Assembly (NCBI GenBank): GCA_005792545.1
Contig: SXRM01000317.1
Span: forward strand, 1-47,342
Direction: 5' to 3'
Source of the DNA: Pseudomonadota bacterium
Lineage (GTDB): Bacteria; Myxococcota_A; UBA9042
Length of the DNA: 47,342 nt
The stretch's first letter is position 1. Every line of letters starts with the position of its first letter. A program made the translations under genes and the position numbers. This document shows, piece by piece, positions 25,541 to 34,854 of the stretch. The notes beneath the pieces are model-generated. The model did not search any database. It was not told where the DNA came from and saw nothing but the letters and a program-made list of their open reading frames with translations.

Positions 25541-25945
25541 TCAACCCTCGCCAGGGAGCAGACAGCGCACATCGGCAAACTTGCCCGTGTTTTGGATGTC
25601 GGAAGCCGTGCGCGCGAAGCCAAGTACCCAGCTGCCGTCGAACCGCCGAGTGCCGAAGGGCAGTAGCCCTAGCTTTTTCATGTACTTCCACTCGTGCGGC
25701 GTCGCCCAACTGCGGGCTTCTTCGTAGCTGGGCCACGGCGAACCTTCGCGCCTGCCGCAGTGCGGGCAGTAGTCGATAGGGTCGGCGGCCAGAACGTAGT
25801 AGCCGTGCATGCACGAATAGCAAGACATGTCGAGGACTTCGACCTTCTTGCCCTGGCGATCGACGTAGCCGCCGCGCTCGTAGTCGATCTCGACCGTGCG
25901 GGTCTTGCCGATGGCCGTGGTCTCGATTCCGCGTAGCAGGCCCAT
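25541..25945 (-). CDS. Small zinc-ribbon-containing protein
   Basis: A 134-residue protein of unknown function. It has a four-Cys zinc site formed by SCYSCMHG and YCPHCGRR, about 20 residues apart, likely a rubredoxin-like knuckle. Aromatic-rich segments (SWATPHEWKYMKKL, FDGSWVLGF) lie in the C-terminal half. No signal peptide. It is the first gene of the minus-strand run that continues into the CinA-like gene without a gap, so the two may act together. Confidence 0.62.
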   Translation of the reverse strand: MGLLRGIETTAIGKTRTVEIDYERGGYVDRQGKKVEVLDMSCYSCMHGYYVLAADPIDYCPHCGRREGSPWPSYEEARSWATPHEWKYMKKLGLLPFGTRRFDGSWVLGFARTASDIQNTGKFADVRCLLPGEG

Positions 25946-26042
25946 GCCGCACCAACGTGGCGGCCGTGGGCGCCACCTGCGGGCAGTCTAGCCCATTGCG
26001 CGACGCGTCGGCCAATTGCCGGCCGGGTTGTCGAGCAATCGC

Positions 26043-26978
26043 CTAGAATTCCTTGGTTTCGCGCGCCCGCTTGTCGAGCACGGCCAGCAGCGACACCGCC
26101 GACAGGAACAAGATGTTGGCGTAGAACAGCCACAGCATCAGCGCCAACACGCCCGTCAGCGCGCCATATACAGCATCCATCTTGACGACGGTCGTGACAT
26201 ACAGCGTGAACAGACGCTGCCCGACGGCCCACACCAGGCCAAAACCCAGCGCGACGAGTGCAGCCCGCCGTCGTTTATGCAAACGCGCCGACCACCGCAC
26301 CATCAGGTAGAACACCACCGCGACTGGAAACGCCTGCGATGCCGCCGCGACGGCGTCCATCACGCTCAGCCAGCCAAAGCTCAGCGTCTTGACCGCCGTG
26401 TTGGCGACGTGCACGCCCCACATCAGCAGCGGCCCGAACAGGTTCAGAAGCAGCGCCAGGACCATCGCCACCGCGACCAGCAGCGCCATCACGCCAGTGG
26501 CCCGTACGGTGTGCCGCCGCTTGCGCCCGAAGATGTCGCGGATGGCGTCGTCGATGCGCCCAAACACGCCAAGGCCGAGCCAAACTGCTGCCACAAAGCC
26601 AATGATGCCGTGCGCGGTGCGGTGCTTGACCATGGCCGTGGCGAAGTCGGCCGGATTCCAGGTCACCCCCGGCAGCGACTGCTTGAGCCACAGCGCCACC
26701 TGGGCGAGCGCCTTGCCCTTAACGTGCAGATCGACGCCGGTCGCTGATCCGGCGCTGTCGACGGCCGCGAGCACGAAACCGAGGGCGCTAAAGCCTGCGA
26801 ACAGCGACGGGACGGCCGCCAAGATCGCAAAGAACGTCAGCGATCCCGCCCGGTCGAAAATCGAAATGCGCTCAGCGACTTCAAGCATGTCGGCCAGCAC
26901 CGGCGCGCGCCAGCGCAGCCAGGCCCGGGCGAATTCGGCCAGGTTGAGCAGCGTCGGCAGCGGCGGCGGCAGCGTCAT
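26043..26978 (-). CDS. YihY/BrkB family (UPF0761) membrane protein
   Basis: A 311-residue inner-membrane protein of the YihY/BrkB family, once mis-named RNase BN. After a cytoplasmic N terminus, LTFFAILAAVPSLFAGFSAL marks the first helix and five more hydrophobic segments follow. The family motif region near KMDAVYGALTGVLALMLWLFYANILFL, split around TM5-6, is present. Function in the family is not settled. Its -10 box ends 8 nt before the ATG, so the transcript may be leaderless. It is divergent from the threonine aldolase gene. Confidence 0.85.
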   Translation of the reverse strand: MTLPPPLPTLLNLAEFARAWLRWRAPVLADMLEVAERISIFDRAGSLTFFAILAAVPSLFAGFSALGFVLAAVDSAGSATGVDLHVKGKALAQVALWLKQSLPGVTWNPADFATAMVKHRTAHGIIGFVAAVWLGLGVFGRIDDAIRDIFGRKRRHTVRATGVMALLVAVAMVLALLLNLFGPLLMWGVHVANTAVKTLSFGWLSVMDAVAAASQAFPVAVVFYLMVRWSARLHKRRRAALVALGFGLVWAVGQRLFTLYVTTVVKMDAVYGALTGVLALMLWLFYANILFLSAVSLLAVLDKRARETKEF

Positions 26979-26985
26979 CGCGATC

Positions 26986-26991
26986 AGCGTA
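26986..26991 (-). promoter_or_regulatory. -10 element for the YihY-type gene
   Basis: TACGCT on the minus strand (26991-26986) matches the -10 box seen at the hydrolase gene. The -35 is weak. Transcription would start at or within a base or two of the ATG at 26978, implying a leaderless message. Confidence 0.35.
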
Positions 26992-27048
26992 GCACGGACC
27001 GGCGGCGATGAGGATGAGCGGCAAAGACCACGTCGTCACACGCCCCGC

Positions 27049-27077
27049 TTGCCCCGGCGCCGAAAAGCCCTGATCCT
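27049..27077 (+). promoter_or_regulatory. Candidate promoter for the threonine aldolase gene
   Basis: TTGCCC at 27049-27054 and GATCCT at 27072-27077 are 17 nt apart. The -10 is a weak match. TGGAG at 27089-27093 follows as the ribosome-binding site before the ATG at 27103. Confidence 0.4.
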
Positions 27078-27102
27078 ACGCCGCCGACCTGGAGCCACGC
27101 CC

Positions 27103-28167
<1,065 letters not shown>

Positions 28168-28185
28168 CGGCGCGGCGCAAGCGAC

Positions 28186-29061
28186 CTACCGCACCACCAG
28201 CACCGCAACAGCGCCCGCAAAGGCCAGCGCCGCACCAGCCCAACGTTGCGCCGGAATCAGATCGCCAGACATGGCCGCGAGAATTAGCGCGAACACCGTG
28301 CCCATCTGGTTGAGCAGCGCGGCCCGCGTCGCTTCGGCTGTGTACTTGAAGCCGCCCATCCACAGCAGCATCGAGATGAAGGTGCCGATGATGGTGGCCG
28401 GCAGGATCAGGCGCCACACCGGCTGCGGACGCAGTAGTGCTACAGAGTGGTGCAAGCGCCCGGCGACACCGTCCCAGGCCACCAGGATCACCGTGCCGGC
28501 AATCAGGCGCACCGTGGTCGCCTCGATCAGGTCACTGCGGCCCAGCGCAGGCTTGGCTACCACCACCGCGGTCGCAGTAGCCAAAACACCCAGAACGCAA
28601 AAAGTGATGCCAAGGCGATCCGCGGGCGGCGTCCCGGGCGTCGGCCGCTGCCACGACAGTAGCCCCAGCCCGGCGACGACCAGCGGCGCGCCAAACAACA
28701 CGCCGCCCTGCAGCGTCTCGCCCAGGATCAGCTGCGACAGCACGGCCACGGTCGGCGCGTAGGTGCAGTCGGTGACGGCCGCGACGCTGGTGCCGACGCG
28801 CTGGAGGCCCAAGAAAAACAGGGTGTCACCGAGCGACAGACCCAGCGCCGCTGAGGCGACCAGGGCAACCCAGTCTGCCGTGGAGCGCTGCCAATCGAAC
28901 GACCGCCCGGTCGCCGCCATCAGCACCAGCAGCAGCGCCGACGCGATGACGTTCTTGTAGATGTTCAGGGCCTTGGCATCTACGGCGCCCGCGCGGCGGA
29001 ACAGCCACACCGCCGCCGCCCAGCACACGGCGCACGACAGCGCCATCGCTTCTCCGATCAT
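28186..29061 (-). CDS. DMT-superfamily (EamA) exporter
   Basis: A 291-residue membrane protein with the ten-helix, two-EamA-domain layout of the drug/metabolite transporter superfamily (ALSCAVCWAAAVWLFRRAG at the start; VAAVTDCTYAPTVAVLSQLI and LGETL in repeat 1; GTFISMLLWMGGFKYT in repeat 2). The substrate cannot be read. Its ATG directly abuts the stop of the upstream Cys-rich lipoprotein gene (TAG then ATG), which indicates translational coupling. That is an odd pairing for an inner-membrane exporter. Confidence 0.85.
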   Translation of the reverse strand: MIGEAMALSCAVCWAAAVWLFRRAGAVDAKALNIYKNVIASALLLVLMAATGRSFDWQRSTADWVALVASAALGLSLGDTLFFLGLQRVGTSVAAVTDCTYAPTVAVLSQLILGETLQGGVLFGAPLVVAGLGLLSWQRPTPGTPPADRLGITFCVLGVLATATAVVVAKPALGRSDLIEATTVRLIAGTVILVAWDGVAGRLHHSVALLRPQPVWRLILPATIIGTFISMLLWMGGFKYTAEATRAALLNQMGTVFALILAAMSGDLIPAQRWAGAALAFAGAVAVLVVR

Positions 29062-30744
29062 CTACTTGCAGAACACGGACTTGTCGGTGCAGCAGTCCCC
29101 ACTCGACGCGCAAAAGTCGTCGCAGTAGCACTCTTTGCCGCTCGCCAGCTTGGCCTTGCCGCCACAGTTGCCTTTGCAACCACCGCCGCAGTCCGAGGGG
29201 CACGCCGCTGCCTCGCCCGCGCTGCACTGGTCGTCGCCGCAGGTGCCGCCGCAACTGCCACAGTCGCCCGCACAGCTGCCGCACGTCTCGCCGCCGCCGC
29301 ACACGCCGTCGCCGCACGTCGGCTTGGGGCACAATCCCTTGGCGCAGCTGCCACAGGCCGCCTGGCACTTCGCGTCAAACGCGCTGCTGCAGCAGTACGC
29401 GTCCAGGGCGCAAACGCACGCCACGTTGCCGCAGTCTCCGCAGTCCGCCGCACAGCTGCCGCAGTGCTCGCCGCCCGCACACAGGCTATCGCCGCACACG
29501 GCCGCACCAGCCTTGCAATTGCCGCAATCCTCGGGGCAGTCGGCGCATTTTTCACCGTCTGCGCAGGTGCCATCGCCGCACGCGGCCGGTTGCGGGCAGT
29601 CTTGGATGCAGCCGCCGGCCAACTCGCCGTCGTCGCACTTGCCGTCGCCGCAGACATTCTGGCTGCAAGCGGCGCACTCCTTGGCGCAGGTGCTGTCCCA
29701 CGCGGTCTTGCAGCAGTAGGCGTCGAAGCCGCACACGCAGCTCTCGCACGGGTGGTCTTTGCAACCAGGCTCCTCCTTGTCGGCGCAGCCGGGCTTGCAG
29801 GCGCCGCAGTCCTTGGCGCAGCTGGTGCAGTTCTCCAGCATCTTGGCATTGCAGACAGCGTCGCCACAGGTGGTGCAGGCCTTGCAGTCCTTGGGGCAGT
29901 TCCAGCACGTTTCGCGGCCCGCGCAGGTGCCGTTGCCGCAGGTCTCTTGGGTAGCGCAGGTCACCGTCAGTTGCGTCGGCGTGGCGCCGGGCGCGCTGTC
30001 GACCGCAAACAACCGCACAGCACCCGGCTGCAAGCCCAACTGCAGGCTGGTGCCGCTGAGCGCACATGTCGACGGGTCGCAGGTGCCGCCCTTTGTCGGC
30101 GCGAGGTCCATGATCCGCCAGGTGCCGCCGCCCTTGAGCGACACCAGTGCCGCCTGCGCGGTCGTGGTGGTGACGCTGAATACCTGATCCGCACCAGCCC
30201 AGGTTCCGCCATCGCAGCCGTACTTGCTGACGTGATCCGTGAGCACCGTAGGGTCGAGGGTCCAGCTTTGCCCGCAAGCAAGCTCTTTGGCTGTGCAGGC
30301 TTTGGGCGCGCAGGGGTTGACGAATGCGCACGCGCCGGCTTTGCAGCTGCCCGTTCCCCCGCAAGCGCCAAACACGGTGCAGGCCTGACCGTCAGCCACC
30401 GACGCCAGCTTGCACTGCTTGGTCGCCCCGTCGCAGTGGCCGACGAGGCAGCCGTTCAAGGTCAGCGCGGCGCAATCGGCGTCGGTCGCGCAAGCTGGCT
30501 TGGTCGCATCTGCGGGCGTTGCGGCGTCGGCGGTATCGGTTGACGTGGCAGCGTCTGCCACATCCTGCCCGGAAGTGTCGCCGCTACTGCCGCTGCTGCC
30601 GCCATCGGCAATGCTGGGCGCTTCGATGTCCACCGGTACGAACGGCGTGATGTCGGGATAAGTGGCCGGCGTCCAGCCGCAGGCGCCGAGTAGTCCTACG
30701 GCCAGCCAGCTGATTGCGCTTCGTTTGACGGTGCGGATTGCCAT
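29062..30744 (-). CDS. Cys-rich lipoprotein with CGDGxC, CVC and somatomedin-B-like modules
   Basis: A 560-residue predicted lipoprotein (lipobox LGAC, Cys22) with a Ser/Asp/Thr/Ala linker to about residue 80. A Cys-poor beta-rich region at about 155-265 (WTLDPTVLTDHVSKYG, RLFAVDSAPG) looks like a prepeptidase or PPC-type domain. From about 270 on the chain is disulfide-rich. CGDGxC...CxxDC repeats alternate with two CVCxxDAYCC modules (CVCGFDAYCCKTAWD and CVCALDAYCCSSAFD). Residues 523-560 have the somatomedin-B cysteine spacing C-x3-C-x10-C-x-C-x3-C-x5-CC-x6-C and end the protein. Predicted surface adhesin-like or binding protein; role unknown. The ATG at 30744 has GGAAGG just upstream. Confidence 0.78.
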   Translation of the reverse strand: MAIRTVKRSAISWLAVGLLGACGWTPATYPDITPFVPVDIEAPSIADGGSSGSSGDTSGQDVADAATSTDTADAATPADATKPACATDADCAALTLNGCLVGHCDGATKQCKLASVADGQACTVFGACGGTGSCKAGACAFVNPCAPKACTAKELACGQSWTLDPTVLTDHVSKYGCDGGTWAGADQVFSVTTTTAQAALVSLKGGGTWRIMDLAPTKGGTCDPSTCALSGTSLQLGLQPGAVRLFAVDSAPGATPTQLTVTCATQETCGNGTCAGRETCWNCPKDCKACTTCGDAVCNAKMLENCTSCAKDCGACKPGCADKEEPGCKDHPCESCVCGFDAYCCKTAWDSTCAKECAACSQNVCGDGKCDDGELAGGCIQDCPQPAACGDGTCADGEKCADCPEDCGNCKAGAAVCGDSLCAGGEHCGSCAADCGDCGNVACVCALDAYCCSSAFDAKCQAACGSCAKGLCPKPTCGDGVCGGGETCGSCAGDCGSCGGTCGDDQCSAGEAAACPSDCGGGCKGNCGGKAKLASGKECYCDDFCASSGDCCTDKSVFCK

Positions 30745-30808
30745 CGCCTTCCAACGGCAGCCGGGGTTGCGGCCGCCGCGCCATCATCGCCGGTGCCGCC
30801 AACAAACG

Positions 30809-33310
30809 CTACGGCAGTTCGTCGGCGCCGAGGTCGGGCTTGGCCCCGCGCGGCTGGTGGTCGATGTCCGTGGTGACCGTGCTGATGGGCGCGCCCGCAT
30901 CCAAACAGGGCGAACCCGCCAGCAAATGCAGGTCCCAGTTGGGTGCCGTCGCGGTGGCGAACTTGGCGTCGGCCTTGATGTCGGTCGGCATGGCAGCGTA
31001 GCCAGGCGTGATCTTGGTCCCCAGGCAGTTGAAACCGACCGGGTTGACGGTCGTGCCCGTGACGAAGGGCAGGGTATTGGTCGTTGAGAATACAATGTTG
31101 TTGCGGACATCCAGTGCGGGCCCAGTCAGTGCGCCGCCGATGCCGCGCACCGCCGTGCCGGTCAGCACCACGGTGTTGTGCACGAACTGCCCAGCGTTGA
31201 CGAACACGGCAGTGCCGTAGAACTCGACCGCGCCTTCGGCCTCGCTAACGATAAAGTTGTTGGCAATCAGCAGATTTTCAAAGCCGGCACCATTGCGCAG
31301 GTTGATGGGGTCCATGCCCTTGATGCCACTGAAGCGGTTACCCAGGATGCGCAGGTTGGTGAACTTGCCGTTGCGCGTCGAAATCGCGCCTTGGGTGTGA
31401 AACGGCGCAGACGGCGCGAGGTTTTCAAAGCGGCAGCCTTCGATGGTCAGGTCTGCAACCGTCACCGACTGCTGGATGTAGATGCCACCGATGTACGACG
31501 TGGTCGCCCAGGCCGTCGGGCCGAAATCGTGAATGCGCAGGTTGCGCAGTTGAATGTGGCTTTGGCCGCCGCCGCTATTGAACACGACCGGGCCGCTGTA
31601 CGACGAGCCGATTTTGTTTTCGGGCAGCGTGCCGTCAATGTCAAAGCCGTCGATGGTCAAGTAGCTGGCATTGTTGGCAATGCGCACCACGCCGCCGTAG
31701 CTGCCGGTTCCGGTCGTGCCGACGAGCTTGACCACGGCGCCGGCCGCAGCCTTGAAGGTGACGGTGTTTACCGCCGACGCGCCAGTGACCAGGGGAAAGT
31801 CGAAACCGGTGGCCTGTTTGTAGGAACCCGCTGCTACGTTGAACGTAGTGGCGCCCTTGATGCCACACTTGGCCAGCGCCGCCACAGCGTCGCCGAACGT
31901 GGCGAACTGCGCGCCCACGCCGCCGATCGCATAGCTGCCCGACATCGCCGTGCCTGTGCCGGGACCGCTGCAGGTCGCATTGCAGGTGCCGCAACTGGTG
32001 GCGTCGCCGTCGTCGCAGGTCTCGCCGGCTTCGATGACGCCGTTGCCGCAAACTTTGCTGGCCAGGCACTTGCCGGCGCTGCAGGTGCCGCCGGGGCAGA
32101 CTACGCCATTGGGGCCGACAGCAAAGATGCAGCCAGTGGCTGGGTTGCAGCTGTCGGTCGTGCACGGGTCGCCGTCGCTGCAGACCTTGGCCGCGCCGGC
32201 CTTGCAGACGCCCGCCGAGCACAGGTCGGGATCAGTGCACGCGCTGTTGTCGCTGCAAGCAGCCGTGTTGTTGCTGTGCTGGCAGCCGCCGGCCACGGTA
32301 CAGGTGTCGTTGGTGCAGGCGTTGGCGTCGTCGCAGGTCTTGCCGGTGCCGGGCTTGCAGGCGCCGCCGCCGCACTTGTCTCCGACCGTGCACTCGTTGC
32401 CGTCGCTGCAGAGCGCGTTGTTCGGACCGAAGATGCAGCCACTGGTGCCGCAACTGTCGTCGGTGCACGGATCCTTGTCGTCGCAGGTTTTGGCGAGTCC
32501 CGGCTTGCAAGTGCCAGCGGTGCAGACGTCGCCTTGGGTGCAAGGGTTGCCGTCTTCGCAGGCGCCGCCATTGCCGACCGGCGTGAACACGCAGCCTGTC
32601 GCCTGATCGCAGCCGTTATCGGTGCAAGGATTGCTGTCAGTGCACGGCTTGCCGTCGCCGGGCAGGCACTGGCCGTTGACGCACTGGTCGTCCTCGGTGC
32701 AGATGTTGCCATCGTCGCACAACCCAGGGATGACCAGGTTGACGCACTTGCCGCCCGCGCAGTTGTCGATGGAGCACGGATCCTTGTCGTTGCACAGCCC
32801 GGGCTCTTTCTCGTCGGTCTGACCGTCGCAGTCGTCGTCCTTGTTGTTGCACAGCTCAACCTTGGAGGTCGGCACGCAAGTCGGCGCATCTGCTGCGTCG
32901 TCGCCGGTCTCGGCAGTGTCGCCGCTCGCAGCGCTGTCTTGTGCAGCATCGGCAGTGCCGTCCGCGCCGCCATCCGCCGCATCGGCCTTGGCGTCGGCGT
33001 CTTTTTGACCGGCATCGGCGCTGGTCTCTGAAACGGCGGTGTCCGCGCCGACTGTTTCTGGGGCGGCGGTGTCGCTGTCAGCGGTCGTTCCGTCGGTGAT
33101 CCCTTCGTGCGCCGTGTCGTTGCTGACTTCGGCGCTTGTCTCTGCCTTGGCGGTGTCGAGCGTGCCAACCAGGCTCGCGTCCTCGACGTCGACCGACAAG
33201 CCGCCGCCGCCGCCGGTCGGCGTCGACTCCGTGGGACCGACGCAAGCGGCGGCCGTCAGTGCCACAAAGGCGACGGCGAGTGCTGCCCAGGATGGATGCG
33301 ACGTCGTCAC
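30809..33310 (-). CDS. Cys-rich lipoprotein with C-terminal beta-helix
   Basis: An 833-residue protein. The GTG at 33310 has GAGG 6 nt upstream and starts a signal peptide with lipobox AAAC (Cys23). Residues about 30-145 are a linker rich in Asp, Thr, Ala and Glu. CNNKDDDCDGQTDE follows, matching the acidic motif of MopE-type proteins, a probable Ca2+ site. A long array of CxDxNxCTxDxC repeats runs to about residue 450. The last 370 residues have the turn pattern of a right-handed parallel beta-helix (NNASYLTIDGFDIDG, ISTRNGKFTNLRILGNRFSG), ending with SPCLDAGAP and KPDLGADE, which close such domains in pectate-lyase-like proteins. Predicted to bind or process polysaccharide outside the cell. 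Confidence 0.82.
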   Translation of the reverse strand: MTTSHPSWAALAVAFVALTAAACVGPTESTPTGGGGGLSVDVEDASLVGTLDTAKAETSAEVSNDTAHEGITDGTTADSDTAAPETVGADTAVSETSADAGQKDADAKADAADGGADGTADAAQDSAASGDTAETGDDAADAPTCVPTSKVELCNNKDDDCDGQTDEKEPGLCNDKDPCSIDNCAGGKCVNLVIPGLCDDGNICTEDDQCVNGQCLPGDGKPCTDSNPCTDNGCDQATGCVFTPVGNGGACEDGNPCTQGDVCTAGTCKPGLAKTCDDKDPCTDDSCGTSGCIFGPNNALCSDGNECTVGDKCGGGACKPGTGKTCDDANACTNDTCTVAGGCQHSNNTAACSDNSACTDPDLCSAGVCKAGAAKVCSDGDPCTTDSCNPATGCIFAVGPNGVVCPGGTCSAGKCLASKVCGNGVIEAGETCDDGDATSCGTCNATCSGPGTGTAMSGSYAIGGVGAQFATFGDAVAALAKCGIKGATTFNVAAGSYKQATGFDFPLVTGASAVNTVTFKAAAGAVVKLVGTTGTGSYGGVVRIANNASYLTIDGFDIDGTLPENKIGSSYSGPVVFNSGGGQSHIQLRNLRIHDFGPTAWATTSYIGGIYIQQSVTVADLTIEGCRFENLAPSAPFHTQGAISTRNGKFTNLRILGNRFSGIKGMDPINLRNGAGFENLLIANNFIVSEAEGAVEFYGTAVFVNAGQFVHNTVVLTGTAVRGIGGALTGPALDVRNNIVFSTTNTLPFVTGTTVNPVGFNCLGTKITPGYAAMPTDIKADAKFATATAPNWDLHLLAGSPCLDAGAPISTVTTDIDHQPRGAKPDLGADELP

Positions 33311-33426
33311 TGGCTACCTCGCGCCGACCGCGCAACACCGCGGCGGGCGTCGCAATTTGCCGGCGGCATCGTGGGTTGGTCAAGTCGCGCGACCTGCACG
33401 CCACCAATCCCTATGACAACGCACGC

Positions 33427-33455
33427 TTGCATCGCATCACCGGGCCGGCTAGCAT
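33427..33455 (+). promoter_or_regulatory. Sigma70-like promoter for the 33493 lipoprotein gene
   Basis: TTGCAT at 33427-33432 and TAGCAT at 33450-33455 are exactly 17 nt apart. The predicted start is about 30 nt before the ATG at 33493. The divergent lipoprotein gene on the minus strand starts about 180 nt away; its -35-like TTGACC at 33383-33378 has only a poor -10. Confidence 0.5.
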
Positions 33456-33492
33456 CACGGCCGCGCCAGCCATGGCGACAAGGATCCGAGCG

Positions 33493-34749
33493 ATGAAAAG
33501 CACTTCCTCCTTTGGCGCCTTGCGCGCTGTTCTGGCGTGCGGCGCGGTTGCGCTGCAGGTCGCTTGCGTCGGCGGCAGCAGCAGCGCGCCTGCCGGTGGC
33601 GGCGGAACGGGCAACGGCGGCAATACGACTGCAGATACGACCAGCGGGACTGACACAGCGGCCGGCGGCGCGGACACCACGGCCAGCGGCGGCGACGCGG
33701 CAACGACCGGCGACGCGGGATCAACCGCCGACGCGACCGGCGGCGACACCGGCCTTCCGCCGGCAGATGGGACCACCGGCGACACCGGCATCAAGCCCGA
33801 CGTGACGCTGACCGACGGCACGGTGACAGATGGCACCATCAACTTGGACACCAAAATGGACGGCACGGCAAGCGGCGACGTCAACCTGGAGGTCGTCGGG
33901 ACCAACGACTGCTGCGTGACCAGCGACAAGCCGGGGTGCAAGGACCCAGCCATCGTTGCGTGCGTGTGTGCGGCCGACAAGTTCTGCTGCAACAACAAGT
34001 GGGACAGCCTGTGCGTGAGCAAGGTCAACACGGCCAAGTGCGGCACGTGCGATATCCCGACTCCCGACGCCGGGCCGACGGACAGCAGCAAGGACGTCGA
34101 TTTTACTGAGGTGTCCGGCAGCCAGGACTGCTGCACCGAAAGCGGCAAGCCTGGTTGCAAGGACAAGACTGTTCAGGCGTGCGTTTGCGCAGCGGATTCA
34201 TTCTGCTGCACGACGGCCTGGGACGACCTGTGCGTCGCAGGCGTCACCAAGAACAAGTGCGGTACCTGCAGCGGCAGCAGCGATGCGGGAAGCACCGACA
34301 GCGCGAGCACCGACGCCAAGACCGACGCCGGGTCGGCCATCGACGCCTCCGTCTTGGAGGAGGTGTTTTCAGACTCGGGCAGCACGGCGGCCAAAGGCTG
34401 CACCAGCACGGCGGACCAGGCCTTCCTGACCAAGCTGGCCGCCGACGCCAAGCTGGCGTCCGAGTTCAGCGGCAAGGTGACCAACTGCAGCCTCAGCTGC
34501 GTCGCCAAGCCCAACGAAGCAGAAGCGGCGGCGTGTACGGGCAAGTGCCTGGCTGGCAGCGGCGTCAGCGAAGCGTGCGGCGGCTGCTACGGCATCCTGG
34601 GCTACTGCACGTTCCTCAACTGCGTTCAGAACCCGGCAGAGGCTGCCACTGCCAACTGCGTCGCGGCGCCCACCGGTGCGGCCTGCAAGGCCTGCATGGA
34701 CAAGTACCAGTGCACGCAGAAGTCCGACAACTGCAAAGCCGGCAAGTAG
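33493..34749 (+). CDS. Cys-rich lipoprotein with two CVCxxDxxCC modules
   Basis: A 418-residue protein. The ATG at 33493 has AAGGA 8 nt upstream and starts a signal peptide ending at a possible lipobox (QVAC, Cys25). A Thr/Gly/Asp linker runs to about residue 135. Two copies of one module follow, each NDCC or QDCC, then PGCKD, then CVCAADxFCC...WDxLC...CGTC, separated by an Asp/Ser linker. The C-terminal 120 residues are helical, with paired Cys (CSLSCVAK, CGGCYGILGYC, CKACMDKYQC). The upstream open frame is a shadow of the divergent gene. The module is the same as in the 29062-30744 protein. Role unknown. Confidence 0.75.
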   Translation: MKSTSSFGALRAVLACGAVALQVACVGGSSSAPAGGGGTGNGGNTTADTTSGTDTAAGGADTTASGGDAATTGDAGSTADATGGDTGLPPADGTTGDTGIKPDVTLTDGTVTDGTINLDTKMDGTASGDVNLEVVGTNDCCVTSDKPGCKDPAIVACVCAADKFCCNNKWDSLCVSKVNTAKCGTCDIPTPDAGPTDSSKDVDFTEVSGSQDCCTESGKPGCKDKTVQACVCAADSFCCTTAWDDLCVAGVTKNKCGTCSGSSDAGSTDSASTDAKTDAGSAIDASVLEEVFSDSGSTAAKGCTSTADQAFLTKLAADAKLASEFSGKVTNCSLSCVAKPNEAEAAACTGKCLAGSGVSEACGGCYGILGYCTFLNCVQNPAEAATANCVAAPTGAACKACMDKYQCTQKSDNCKAGK

Positions 34750-34854
34750 TCCACCGACCCACACATCGCCGCGGCGGGCTTGCTGCCCGCATCGGTCAGT
34801 GGCACCTTCGCCGCCACGGCCCGCAGTCGTTATCGGCGGCCCGGAGGTATTGCC

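Noticed and set aside
31178..33031. 617-codon plus-strand frame opposite the beta-helix lipoprotein
   Set aside because: It is antisense to a well-supported gene with signal peptide and repeats. High GC and repeated Cys/Asp codons keep the opposite strand open; the translation is low-complexity Val/Ala/Gly with no domain.
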